A stretch of 8,512 nt of DNA. Origin: G020353355 sp050116155 (GTDB taxonomy: Bacteria; Desulfobacterota; Desulfobacteria; Desulfobacterales; JAHEIW01). Below are positions 1-6,607 of this stretch, piece after piece. The stretch is taken from assembly GCA_050116155.1 (NCBI GenBank), contig JASFPE010000243.1, forward strand, positions 1 to 8,512, given 5' to 3'. A model generated the notes under the pieces. The model was not told where the DNA came from. It made no database searches and worked only from the letters and a program-made list of their open reading frames with translations. Numbering within the stretch: position 1 is the first letter of the stretch; each line of letters starts with the position of its first letter. The position numbers and the translations under genes were made by a program.

Positions 1-1
1 G

Positions 2-637
2 CCATCGACCATCGATATTGATGATTTGCTCAATGTCGGCGTCATCGGGTTGATTCAAGCAGTGGACCGCTATGATCCCAAAAGGGATAATAAATTCATG
101 ACTTATGCCGTATTCCGGATTAAAGGGGCGGTACTAAGCGAGTTGCGGGCACGGGATTTTCTGTCACGGTCCAATCGACGCAAGATAAGAGAGTTGGAAA
201 ATGCGTTTTTAAGTCTAGAACAAAAATTCGGAAGAGAAGTCGAAGACAGCGAAGTGGCCGAAGAATTAGGTGTGGATATCGAACAGGTGCACCGAACCAA
301 GCAGTTGTCGAGTATATCGTTTATCAGCTTTGAAGAATTGGGGTATTCTTCAAAGGATGAAAGAGAAAAGTTGATGAGGTTTCTAGTCAACAACGATGAT
401 GATGCCCTCACGCTGACCCGTTTGAAGGAATTAAAAAATGCGCTTGCCAAAGCGATAGAGGAGTTGCCGGAAAAAGAGAGGCTTGTTATTTCTTTGTATT
501 ATCTTGACGAACTGACAATGAAAGAAACCGGCAAAGTGCTTGGAATCACCGAGTCTCGCGTATCTCAAATTCACTCCCAGGCGATCATTCATCTGCGTGC
601 CAAATTAAGGAATCAAAAGTTATTGGCAGACTCATGA
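2..637 (+). CDS. fliA: Flagellar sigma factor FliA (sigma-28), N-terminus cut off by window edge
   Basis: This is the RNA polymerase sigma factor that directs late flagellar and often chemotaxis genes. The frame is open to the window edge, so 211 residues are visible and roughly the first 40 to 50 of a usual 240-260 are missing. Region 2 comes first, with the typical DLLNVGVIGLIQAVDRYDP and FMTYAVFRIKGAVLSELR stretches (about residues 7-52). A region 3 helix pair follows (EVAEELGVDIEQV, about residues 86-98). Region 4 lies near residues 150-205, with EELPEKERLVISLYY and the recognition helix-turn-helix in LTMKETGKVLGITESRVSQ. Internal TTG or ATG codons are not the true start because the family alignment continues upstream of them. 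A sigma-28 promoter in the same window (7099-7125) is a likely target. Family assignment is near certain. Confidence 0.96.
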   Translation, partial: PSTIDIDDLLNVGVIGLIQAVDRYDPKRDNKFMTYAVFRIKGAVLSELRARDFLSRSNRRKIRELENAFLSLEQKFGREVEDSEVAEELGVDIEQVHRTKQLSSISFISFEELGYSSKDEREKLMRFLVNNDDDALTLTRLKELKNALAKAIEELPEKERLVISLYYLDELTMKETGKVLGITESRVSQIHSQAIIHLRAKLRNQKLLADS

Positions 638-664
638 TGAAGATTGCGTTAGGAAAATCGGCGT

Positions 665-964
665 ATGGTTGATCATATACATTTTCAAAAAATTTCACCG
701 TCGCTGTCAAATACACACAGAGTTAAACGCACGGATCAAAAAAATAGAGAGCCGCCGCACCAGCATGCATTTAAGAAGTTTTTGAAACAAGAGGGAGATA
801 CGGAGACCGAAAGCAGTGAAGATCGAAGGAATAAAAAAAAATCAAAGGATTTAAATCCAACACCGGCGAATTCAAGATCTGTATCAAATTTTGATACTGC
901 TTCTGAAGATGGAAAATCCATCACAGAGAATTATCACGGAAGACGTATCGATGTCCATGCTTAA
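665..964 (+). CDS. Small charged protein of unknown function downstream of fliA
   Basis: The gene encodes 99 residues and begins 27 bases after the fliA stop. AGGA at 651-654 is a modest ribosome binding site 10 bases before the ATG. The protein is very hydrophilic, rich in Lys, Arg, Glu, Asp, Ser, Asn and His. It has no signal peptide, membrane segment or obvious fold, and most of it is probably disordered. Only the first dozen residues and the C-terminal RRIDVHA look as if they could be ordered. I do not recognise a domain. Its position between fliA and a membrane protein suggests co-transcription and a flagellar link. It lacks the conserved C-terminal pattern of the anti-sigma factor FlgM, so I do not call it that. 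It is probably a real gene because it fills the space between two flagellar-cluster genes without overlap. Confidence 0.7.
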   Translation: MVDHIHFQKISPSLSNTHRVKRTDQKNREPPHQHAFKKFLKQEGDTETESSEDRRNKKKSKDLNPTPANSRSVSNFDTASEDGKSITENYHGRRIDVHA

Positions 965-998
965 GCAAGGGTGCGAGGACCGGCGTTAAGGAGAATAC

Positions 999-1526
999 AT
1001 GACAATACACCTGTTACCGTTCTGGGATATTATGATGGATGCGCTTCAAATTATTTTATGTGGAATTATTCTTATTTTTCTCATCCACAATAAATTAAAA
1101 TATAAACAGTTCATTCTAAAAATCACACGAAGCGATAAATCCGCGACTTTTAATAACGAAATCCTTATGCAGTCGCTCAAGCAGCAGACCGCTGAGACAT
1201 TTGATGCCATTTTAGATTATATCGTTCAGCAGCGGCATGGCTTACAATCATATTATGAGGACGAAGAAAACAATCGGCCTTCATCACCGCCACGATTGCA
1301 GACCAAAGCTCCTGAAGAGATTATCGAAAAAATGAGTGGCGAAATCAGTACTGACACCAATGCCGCGGATCATGGTAACATTTTGCAGTTGTCGGAAAGC
1401 GGTCTGACGGCGAAACAAATTTCTCAGAAAGTCATGGCTCCCAGGGAGGAAGTCGAATTGGTGCTGCGCATGAATTCTCGGTTCACTGATGGTGAACGCC
1501 ACGGTCCCCTTTCGGCAAAGGCCTAA
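999..1526 (+). CDS. Single-pass membrane protein with HTH-like C-terminus (DUF2802/DUF6115-like)
   Basis: The product is 175 residues. A hydrophobic helix at about residues 11-30 (IMMDALQIILCGIILIFLIH) should anchor it in the inner membrane. A basic stretch and a helical region follow, then a Ser/Pro/Glu-rich linker at about residues 85-125. The C-terminal segment (LQLSESGLTAKQISQKVMA, then REEVELVLRM) looks like a small helix-turn-helix. This layout resembles the DUF2802/DUF6115 proteins found inside flagellar and chemotaxis clusters, whose biochemical role is not known to me. The start at 999 is backed by AAGGAGA at 988-994, four bases upstream; a pair of later ATG codons near 1032 has no such site. 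The gene follows the 99-residue gene by 34 bases and is the last gene before a long spacer. DUF membership is inferred from layout only. Confidence 0.75.
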   Translation: MTIHLLPFWDIMMDALQIILCGIILIFLIHNKLKYKQFILKITRSDKSATFNNEILMQSLKQQTAETFDAILDYIVQQRHGLQSYYEDEENNRPSSPPRLQTKAPEEIIEKMSGEISTDTNAADHGNILQLSESGLTAKQISQKVMAPREEVELVLRMNSRFTDGERHGPLSAKA

Positions 1527-1534
1527 ACTGCGGG

Positions 1535-1562
1535 TTAAAGGTTTCAGGATCCTTTAATTTTT
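1535..1562 (+). terminator. Weak candidate intrinsic terminator after the fliA operon
   Basis: Eight bases after the stop of the 175-residue gene, TTAAAGG (1535-1541) and CCTTTAA (1551-1557) can pair as a 7-base stem with a 9-base loop. Five T residues follow directly (1558-1562). The stem is AT-rich and therefore weak. The position, at the end of a gene set and before a sigma-54 promoter, is what a terminator would require. Confidence 0.4.
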
Positions 1563-1565
1563 GGC

Positions 1566-1593
1566 CTCAAACCGCCAACCTCAAACCTAACGC
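1566..1593. repeat. Degenerate 7-base tandem repeat block, 4 units
   Basis: Four consecutive 7-base units can be read: CTCAAAC, CGCCAAC, CTCAAAC, CTAACGC. Units 1 and 3 are identical and unit 2 keeps the CAAC end. The period is 7 and the common core is (A)AACC. The block is noncoding and sits just after the fliA operon. Confidence 0.55.
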
Positions 1594-1641
1594 ATTCGTA
1601 CGAAAATTCTGACGCCCTCAATTTTTCCACCAGTCTTTGCT

Positions 1642-1669
1642 GAAACCTAACACCCGACACCAGAAACCT
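1642..1669. repeat. Second degenerate 7-base tandem repeat block, 4 units
   Basis: Four consecutive units can be read: GAAACCT, AACACCC, GACACCA, GAAACCT. The first and last are identical, and the middle two share ACACC. Traces of the same motif continue to about 1690 (ACCTGAA). The AAACCT core matches the block at 1566-1593, though the two blocks are not in the same 7-base phase. Confidence 0.6.
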
Positions 1670-1858
1670 GCCTGCCAGCCATAACCTGAAAATCGAAGGT
1701 GGGATACCTCGACAAGACTTACTAGGCAAATTCATCCCGGACGGCAGAAATTGCCTGTTGGCTGTTATGCAGTGAAAAGGGACTGATCTAATAACGTCCT
1801 GAACCCTTGAATTACCGGGAATTGAGACGTATCTAGGCTTCTAAAAAATAGCCACACT

Positions 1859-1874
1859 TGGTATGTCTCTTGCA
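1859..1874 (+). promoter_or_regulatory. Sigma-54 (RpoN) promoter for flgF operon
   Basis: TGGTATG, four bases (TCTC), then TTGCA fits the sigma-54 consensus TGGYRYR-N4-TTGCW at every defined position, with the correct GG-to-GC spacing. Transcription should begin near 1885, leaving a leader of about 75 bases before flgF at 1959. Sigma-54 control of rod, hook and ring genes is known in several flagellated proteobacteria and needs an NtrC-type activator of the FlrC/FleQ kind, which is not in this window. Confidence 0.88.
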
Positions 1875-1896
1875 TATTTTTGGCTATCAAAACTGC

Positions 1897-1912
1897 AAGA
1901 ATACGTATTCTT
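1897..1912. promoter_or_regulatory. Perfect 16-base palindrome in the flgF leader, candidate operator
   Basis: AAGAATACGTATTCTT is exactly self-complementary. It starts 23 bases after the sigma-54 element, so it falls about +12 to +27 of the expected transcript. A perfect dyad of this length at this place suggests a dimeric DNA-binding protein: an activator binding downstream of the start, or a repressor. As RNA it could only form a short 6-base stem with a 4-base loop. Confidence 0.5.
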
Positions 1913-1958
1913 ATCGTGGTGCTTAAATAAAAAATATTTCTGGATGTGAGGTTCGATA

Positions 1959-2735
1959 ATGACGGGTTCTATATACATGGCAGCCAATGGAGCAATCGCC
2001 TATCAAAGACGGCTGGAAATCTTATCTAACAATCTTTCCAATACAAATACAGTTGGCTTTAAACAGGATCAAACTCATTTTCAAACCTACTATCTATCTA
2101 ATTTAGAAAGACCAAATGAACCTCTGGCAGATAGGGGAGTAACCCAGGCGCCGGCCTTTTGGAGTCGGCTAAACACTTTTACCGACCACACTTCGGGGCC
2201 ACTAAAGGCCACTGGAAATCGCCTGGACCTTGCCATAAATGGCCGCGGCTTTTTTTGTGTTCAAGCACCGCAAGGCATTCAGTATACCCGTCGCGGAGAT
2301 TTCAGCATCAGTGCTGATGGCATGCTTGTTAACCATCAAGGGTGGCCTGTTTTAGGTGAAAATGGTGAAATCACCATTGACAGCCAAGCCGCATTGACGG
2401 ATCCCGATGGGCATGGATTCCTCGTTGACGATAGCGGTAATGTGTCTGTGGATGGCAGTGTTATCGACAAACTTCGAATCGTCGAATTCGAAAACATCGA
2501 TGGCCTGGAAAAAATTGGTTATACTTCCTTTAAACGGCGGTCTGATCTTGTTGTTGAATCCACCGCTGCGGATTTTTCAATATCGCAGGGTGTTGTTGAG
2601 CTTTCGAACGTAAATGCTCTGCAAATGATGACGGAACTGATCGAGGTTCACAGAGGCTATGAATCCTATCAGAAGGTGATACGCTCCGTTGATGAAATCA
2701 ATTCAAAAATCATCAATGAAGTTGGCAGGACGTAA
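1959..2735 (+). CDS. flgF: Flagellar proximal rod protein FlgF
   Basis: FlgF is one of the rod proteins assembled in the periplasm by the flagellar type III export apparatus. The 258 residues show the rod/hook family N-terminus (IYMAANGAIAYQRR, then SNNLSNTNTVGFKQ at residues 23-36), which forms the coiled-coil D0 region. The FlgF-type central motif GPLKATGNRLDLAINGRGFF spans residues 80-99. The C-terminal signature runs from LSNVNALQMMTELIEVHRGYESYQKV (about 215-240) to the end. The length and the GPLKATGN form separate it from FlgG next door. The start has GAGG at 1948-1951, seven bases upstream, and matches the position where family N-termini begin. It is the first gene after the sigma-54 promoter. 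Confidence 0.95.
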   Translation: MTGSIYMAANGAIAYQRRLEILSNNLSNTNTVGFKQDQTHFQTYYLSNLERPNEPLADRGVTQAPAFWSRLNTFTDHTSGPLKATGNRLDLAINGRGFFCVQAPQGIQYTRRGDFSISADGMLVNHQGWPVLGENGEITIDSQAALTDPDGHGFLVDDSGNVSVDGSVIDKLRIVEFENIDGLEKIGYTSFKRRSDLVVESTAADFSISQGVVELSNVNALQMMTELIEVHRGYESYQKVIRSVDEINSKIINEVGRT

Positions 2736-2833
2736 ACCAGTTATTGGTTATTCGTAATTAGATCGGCCCTAGAGACAACACAGGGCAACTTGCAGTCCAC
2801 GAATGAACCAGTAACAAATAACGAATAACAAAA
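2736..2833. repeat. Inverted arrays of a 7-base repeat filling the flgF-flgG gap
   Basis: Right after the flgF stop, 2736-2756 reads on the minus strand as TACGAAT, AACCAAT, AACTGGT. On the plus strand, 2806-2833 reads AACCAGT, AACAAAT, AACGAAT, AACAAAA. Both follow an AACNAAT-like 7-base unit and face each other, which gives a perfect 9-base inverted repeat, GTTATTCGT (2747-2755) with ACGAATAAC (2821-2829). Between them GCCCT (2766-2770) and AGGGC (2782-2786) form a second small dyad. The transcript could fold into a nested stem-loop. The flgG ribosome binding site lies just outside, at 2837-2842. Confidence 0.65.
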
Positions 2834-2846
2834 ACCAGGAGGATAC

Positions 2847-3635
2847 ATGATACGCAGTTTATGGACGGCGGCCACAGGCATGCAAGGGCAATCCACCAAT
2901 ATTGATGTAATTGCAAACAATATCGCCAATGTCAATACCGTGGGTTTTAAAAAGAGTCGAGTCGACTTTCAAGACCTCTTATACGATACCCTGAGAGCAC
3001 CCGGGGTCGCCTCTTCGGAATCCACCGAAGTGCCCACCGGAATTCAGCTAGGGCATGGAGCCCGGGTCGTGGCCGTGACCAAATTATTTTCAGCCGGCGA
3101 ATTCCAGAATACCGAAAATGAACTCGATCTTGCCATCGTCGGTGACGGATTTTTCCAGGTGTTGCTGCCTGAAGGGGAGACCGCCTATACCAAAGCCGGT
3201 AATTTCAAATTAGATAGCGAAGGTCGCATCGTGACACCGGATGGTTTTTTATTGGAGCCGGAGATTTCGGTTCCATCCGACACGATCTCCATTTCGGTGG
3301 CAATGGATGGTACCGTAACGGTATTGGAAGCCGGCGAAACCGAAGCAACCAATGTGGGCACCATCGAACTGGCGAGATTTGTCAACGCTGCCGGATTGAG
3401 GAACATTGGTAAAAACCTTTTTCTACCTTCAGATGCATCCGGTGATGCCCTCACGGGTACAGCGGGCCAAAACGGTTTGGGATATCTCGAGCAAGGATAT
3501 CTGGAGTTGTCCAATGTGAGCGTTGTGGATGAAATGGTTGCCATGATTACCGCTCACAGAGCCTATGAGCTCAACAGCAAAATTGTGATGGTCTCAGATG
3601 AAATGCTGTCGATGTCCAATAATGTTAAACGCTAG
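2847..3635 (+). CDS. flgG: Flagellar distal rod protein FlgG
   Basis: FlgG forms the distal rod that passes through the P and L rings and connects to the hook. The length of 262 residues is typical of the family. The N-terminus has MIRSLWTAATGMQGQ and ANNIANVNTVGFKKSRVDFQ (residues 23-42). The FlgG-specific stretch PTGIQLGHGARV lies at 63-74. The central motif ENELDLAIVGDGFFQV (90-104) and the C-terminal YLELSNVSVVDEMVAMITAHRAYELNSK follow. A strong AGGAGG at 2837-2842 sits four bases before the ATG. The gap to flgF is unusually long for this operon and is made of repeats. The stop codon overlaps the flgA ribosome binding site. Confidence 0.97.
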   Translation: MIRSLWTAATGMQGQSTNIDVIANNIANVNTVGFKKSRVDFQDLLYDTLRAPGVASSESTEVPTGIQLGHGARVVAVTKLFSAGEFQNTENELDLAIVGDGFFQVLLPEGETAYTKAGNFKLDSEGRIVTPDGFLLEPEISVPSDTISISVAMDGTVTVLEAGETEATNVGTIELARFVNAAGLRNIGKNLFLPSDASGDALTGTAGQNGLGYLEQGYLELSNVSVVDEMVAMITAHRAYELNSKIVMVSDEMLSMSNNVKR

Positions 3636-3644
3636 GAGACGATA

Positions 3645-4655
3645 ATGGAGAACGCGAACCTGAAAAAGACAGCCCCCCGCTGCGTACTGTTTGTTTTTCT
3701 CGTTTTGCCTTTGGCAATTTTTATCATAGAGGGGGCACAGGATGGCCTGGCCGCCGAGATGACCACCATTCGGCTGTTGGAAGCGGTCGAGATCGACGCT
3801 GCCAAGATTTTTCTGGGTGCGATTGCTCAGATCGATGGTGGCGATCCACAATTAATACAGCGCCTGAAAAATGTCGAAATCGGTAAAGCCCCGTTGCCGA
3901 GCCGTTCGCGAGTAATCGCGATCGATTATATTCGATTGCGTTTAAAACAAAACGGATTCAGTTTAGAAAATCTCGATTTACAGAACTCGTCTGGGGTAAA
4001 AATTACCAGAAGCTTTATTGAGGTCGACCAGCAAAAAATCGAAAAAATTGTATCGCATTATCTTCGCACAACCGTCTTAAAAGGTAACAACATTGCCCGA
4101 ATTAAAGACCTGCGCGTCCCGGAACGCATTATTCTTCCCAGAGGCCGCATTACCTATCAGGTGATGGCCCCGCGTAACACCAAATATCTGGGTAAGATTC
4201 CGCTTGCGGTTCATTTTAACGTCGACGGGCAGTTTCAAAAAAAAGTCTGGACCAGCGCCACCATTGAAATGTTCGTTGATGTGGTGGTAGCTGCCAAACC
4301 ATTGCGAAAGCATATGACAATTACCGAAGATCTCATTGAACTGCGCCAGATGGATTTAGCGCATTTGCCTGCTGATGTAATCACCGATCCGCAGGCTGTG
4401 CTGGGCAAAAGAACCCGAAGCACCATTTCCGCCAAGACCGTTTTGAGAACCGATCTCATCGAGTTGCCGCCTCTGGTTAAACGCGGTGATATTGTCCTGA
4501 TCGTGGCGGAATCTAAAGAATTGAGAATCACCGCACTTGGCAAAGCCAAACGCAAAGGCAGACTGGGCGAGCGCATACCCGTGGAGAATTTCGACTCCAA
4601 GAAAATTTTAAATGCCCAGGTTCTTGACGCCAAAACGGTGCGCATTGAATTTTAA
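3645..4655 (+). CDS. flgA: P-ring assembly chaperone FlgA
   Basis: FlgA acts in the periplasm and helps FlgI subunits polymerise into the P ring. The protein has 336 residues, clearly longer than the roughly 220 of enterobacterial FlgA, because it has an extended N-terminal part as in many other phyla. A signal peptide is visible: a basic start, a hydrophobic stretch at about residues 13-28, and a likely cut after LAA near residue 37. The SAF-type domain spans about 211-272. The family C-terminus follows, including PPLVKRGDIVLIVAES, LGKAKRKGRLGERIPVENF and a closing beta strand (KTVRIEF). The ribosome binding site AGGAGA (3634-3639) overlaps the flgG stop codon, which suggests translational coupling. 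Confidence 0.93.
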   Translation: MENANLKKTAPRCVLFVFLVLPLAIFIIEGAQDGLAAEMTTIRLLEAVEIDAAKIFLGAIAQIDGGDPQLIQRLKNVEIGKAPLPSRSRVIAIDYIRLRLKQNGFSLENLDLQNSSGVKITRSFIEVDQQKIEKIVSHYLRTTVLKGNNIARIKDLRVPERIILPRGRITYQVMAPRNTKYLGKIPLAVHFNVDGQFQKKVWTSATIEMFVDVVVAAKPLRKHMTITEDLIELRQMDLAHLPADVITDPQAVLGKRTRSTISAKTVLRTDLIELPPLVKRGDIVLIVAESKELRITALGKAKRKGRLGERIPVENFDSKKILNAQVLDAKTVRIEF

Positions 4656-4682
4656 CTTTGCATGCAACAGATAGGAAGATAA

Positions 4683-5450
4683 ATGATAAACACAAAATTC
4701 TGGGCCTGGCCCGCAACGATGTTACTTTTGCTTTTCTGCTTAGGCATTTGCCACTGTGCTCCAAATTCGCAAGTCGTTCAATCGACAACACATGTTGTTC
4801 CAACGAAAAGCCAGCTGCTGCCGGCCCCATATACACGACCGTCACCGGTGGTTTCGCATGCCGGCTCTCTTTGGCGGGACGATGCGCTGTTAAGCGACCT
4901 GTTTGTCGATCCCAAAGCCAGAAACGTGGGGGATATTATTACCATTAAGATCGAAGAATCGTCTAAAGCCACCAATAAAGCAGACACCAAGACCGGACGC
5001 TCATCAAGCCTTCAGGCGGGGATCGATAAATTATTCGGTATCGAAGACTGGTGGGATAACGACATACTTGCTGACGTTGGCGGTGATTGGCCCAAGATAA
5101 GTCCTTTTGGTGCCACATCCGTTCAGGGCAGTATGGGCAGTAACTTTGACGGATCGGGAACCACCACGCGCAGCGGCGATCTAAATGCATACATGACTGC
5201 CCAAGTGACCGAAGTCTTGCCAAATGGCAATCTAAGAATCGTTGGCTCCCGCGAGCTGTTGGTCAACAATGAAAACCAATTGATTATTTTGTCGGGTGTC
5301 ATCCGATTGCGGGACATTTCCCCCGAGAATGTTATTTTGTCAACCTATATTTCAGATGCCAAAATCGCTTATAGTGGTTCCGGTATAATTGACGATCGCC
5401 AGCGCCCGGGATGGCTGGCCAACTTGTTGAATACGATATGGCCGTTTTGA
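4683..5450 (+). CDS. flgH: L-ring protein FlgH, with an atypical lipobox
   Basis: FlgH forms the L ring in the outer membrane and is normally a lipoprotein. The 255 residues include a hydrophobic N-terminal export signal (about residues 10-22). The conserved GSLWRDD is at 61-67, followed by a GDIITIKI strand at 83-90. The family C-terminus runs GNLRIVGSRELLVNNENQ, then SGVIRLRDISPENVILSTYISDAKIAYSGSG. Cysteines near the signal end are C19, C23 and C25, but none is preceded by a canonical lipobox: C23 sits in LGIC with Ile at -1. The start at 4683 has AGGAAG at 4673-4678, four bases upstream. It follows flgA by 27 bases. Confidence 0.95.
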   Translation: MINTKFWAWPATMLLLLFCLGICHCAPNSQVVQSTTHVVPTKSQLLPAPYTRPSPVVSHAGSLWRDDALLSDLFVDPKARNVGDIITIKIEESSKATNKADTKTGRSSSLQAGIDKLFGIEDWWDNDILADVGGDWPKISPFGATSVQGSMGSNFDGSGTTTRSGDLNAYMTAQVTEVLPNGNLRIVGSRELLVNNENQLIILSGVIRLRDISPENVILSTYISDAKIAYSGSGIIDDRQRPGWLANLLNTIWPF

Positions 5451-5473
5451 GATCGAAAGGAATAAATTATAAT

Positions 5474-6607
5474 ATGAAACAGTTACGTTATGCAACCGTG
5501 ATTAAGCGCATCCTCAATCAAACGCTGCTGGGCGTCTTGACCCTCATGGTTTTGACTGGGTACACCTATGGGGTTCGCATCAAGGATATCGCCAAGATCA
5601 AAGGGGTGCGCCAGAATCAATTGGTTGGCTATGGATTGGTGGTAGGTTTAAACGGCACCGGAGATAATGATGATCTCGACTTTATGATTCAATCAATGGC
5701 CGCCATGCTGGAGAAAATGGGAGTAACCGTCAAAGCGGAAGATATTGAATCCGAGAACGTGGCGGCCGTCATGGTGACCGCCGAATTGCCGCCGTTTGCC
5801 CGGACGGGCTCCCGTATAGATGTTATCGTCAGCTCCATCGGAGATGCGGAAAACCTGCAGGGCGGCACTTTGCTGATTACACCATTGAAGGCGGTCAACG
5901 GCCAGACATACGCTGTTGCGCAAGGACCGGTGAGCACCGGTGGTTTTGAAGCCAGTGGCACCGCCGGCGGTGGTATTCAAAAGAATTTTCCGACCGTCGG
6001 CAGAGTCCCCAATGGAGCGCTGATCGAAAAAGAGATATCCATTGATTTTAATCAGAAAAAAACCCTGACCTTTATTCTGCAATACCCGGATTTTACCACG
6101 GCCTCCCGCATGGCCCAGGCCATAAATATGGCCCTGAATAAAAAAGTGGCTCATACCCAAGATGCCGCCACCATCCGTGTGACCGTACCAGAGCGTTATC
6201 GCGGAAATACCGTTGAACTGGCGACCTTAATCGAAAATCTGGGCGTGACCCCTGATGCGGTCTCAAAAATCGTCATCAACGAACGCACGGGCACGGTAAT
6301 CATGGGTGAAAATGTACGCATATCCACCGTGGCGATCGCCCACGGTAACTTAAGCATCCAGGTGAAGGAGTCTCAGGATGTCTCTCAACCGTTACCCTTT
6401 TCAGAAGGGGTCACTACCGTAACACCAGATACCGAAATTGTGGTTGAAGAAGGAAAAAAACCGCTTTTCCTGGTGGAAAGCGGAGTCAGTATCGGTGAGG
6501 TCGTACGGGCTTTAAATGCCATAGGGGTTTCGCCTCGCGATTTAATCAATATTTTTCAGGCACTTAAGGCCGCCGGTGCCCTGCAGGCCGAATTGGAGAT
6601 CATCTAA
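5474..6607 (+). CDS. flgI: P-ring protein FlgI
   Basis: FlgI is exported to the periplasm and polymerises around the rod as the P ring, with FlgA as its chaperone. I chose the ATG at 5474 (377 residues) over the longer open frame from 5411. That frame would overlap flgH by 40 bases and put 21 polar residues before the export signal. From 5474 the protein begins with a clean signal peptide (basic KQLRYATVIKR, hydrophobic to about residue 30), cut near TYG before VRIKDIA. AAAGGAA at 5456-5462 is a somewhat distant ribosome binding site. Family hallmarks are NQLVGYGLVVGLNGTGDND (48-66), FARTGSRIDVIVSSIGDA (108-125), the AVAQGPVSTGGF motif, and a C-terminus with INERTGTVIMG and SIGEVVRALNAIGVSPRDL. 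The stop overlaps the flgJ start by one base (TAATG). Confidence 0.95.
   Translation: MKQLRYATVIKRILNQTLLGVLTLMVLTGYTYGVRIKDIAKIKGVRQNQLVGYGLVVGLNGTGDNDDLDFMIQSMAAMLEKMGVTVKAEDIESENVAAVMVTAELPPFARTGSRIDVIVSSIGDAENLQGGTLLITPLKAVNGQTYAVAQGPVSTGGFEASGTAGGGIQKNFPTVGRVPNGALIEKEISIDFNQKKTLTFILQYPDFTTASRMAQAINMALNKKVAHTQDAATIRVTVPERYRGNTVELATLIENLGVTPDAVSKIVINERTGTVIMGENVRISTVAIAHGNLSIQVKESQDVSQPLPFSEGVTTVTPDTEIVVEEGKKPLFLVESGVSIGEVVRALNAIGVSPRDLINIFQALKAAGALQAELEII

Larger units (their letters stand above)
1527..1958. other. Gene-free regulatory spacer between fliA operon and flgF
   Basis: This 432-base spacer has no convincing gene on either strand. From left to right it holds a weak terminator, two blocks of degenerate 7-base repeats, an unremarkable stretch at about 1670-1845, the sigma-54 promoter, a 16-base palindrome and the flgF ribosome binding site (GAGG, 1948-1951). 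A 63-codon frame on the minus strand at 1544-1735 runs through the repeat blocks and has no recognisable protein character. Confidence 0.7.

Noticed and set aside
1566..1669. CRISPR array
   Set aside because: Units are seven bases, directly adjacent and degenerate, with no spacers.
1544..1735. Minus-strand frame of 63 codons in the fliA-flgF spacer
   Set aside because: It runs through the 7-base repeat blocks, has no convincing ribosome binding site and resembles no protein family.
1780..1799. GGAC and GTCC dyad about 70 bases upstream of the sigma-54 promoter as an enhancer site
   Set aside because: The position would suit an activator, but the arms are only four bases and match no binding consensus I can name.
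4658..4948. Plus-strand frame of 96 codons overlapping the flgH start
   Set aside because: It is an alternate frame over flgH with no protein-family character; flgH itself has the motifs and the ribosome binding site.
5411..5473. Upstream extension of flgI by 21 codons
   Set aside because: It lies mostly inside flgH and adds polar residues before the signal peptide. The ATG at 5474 gives a normal export signal and the usual FlgI length.
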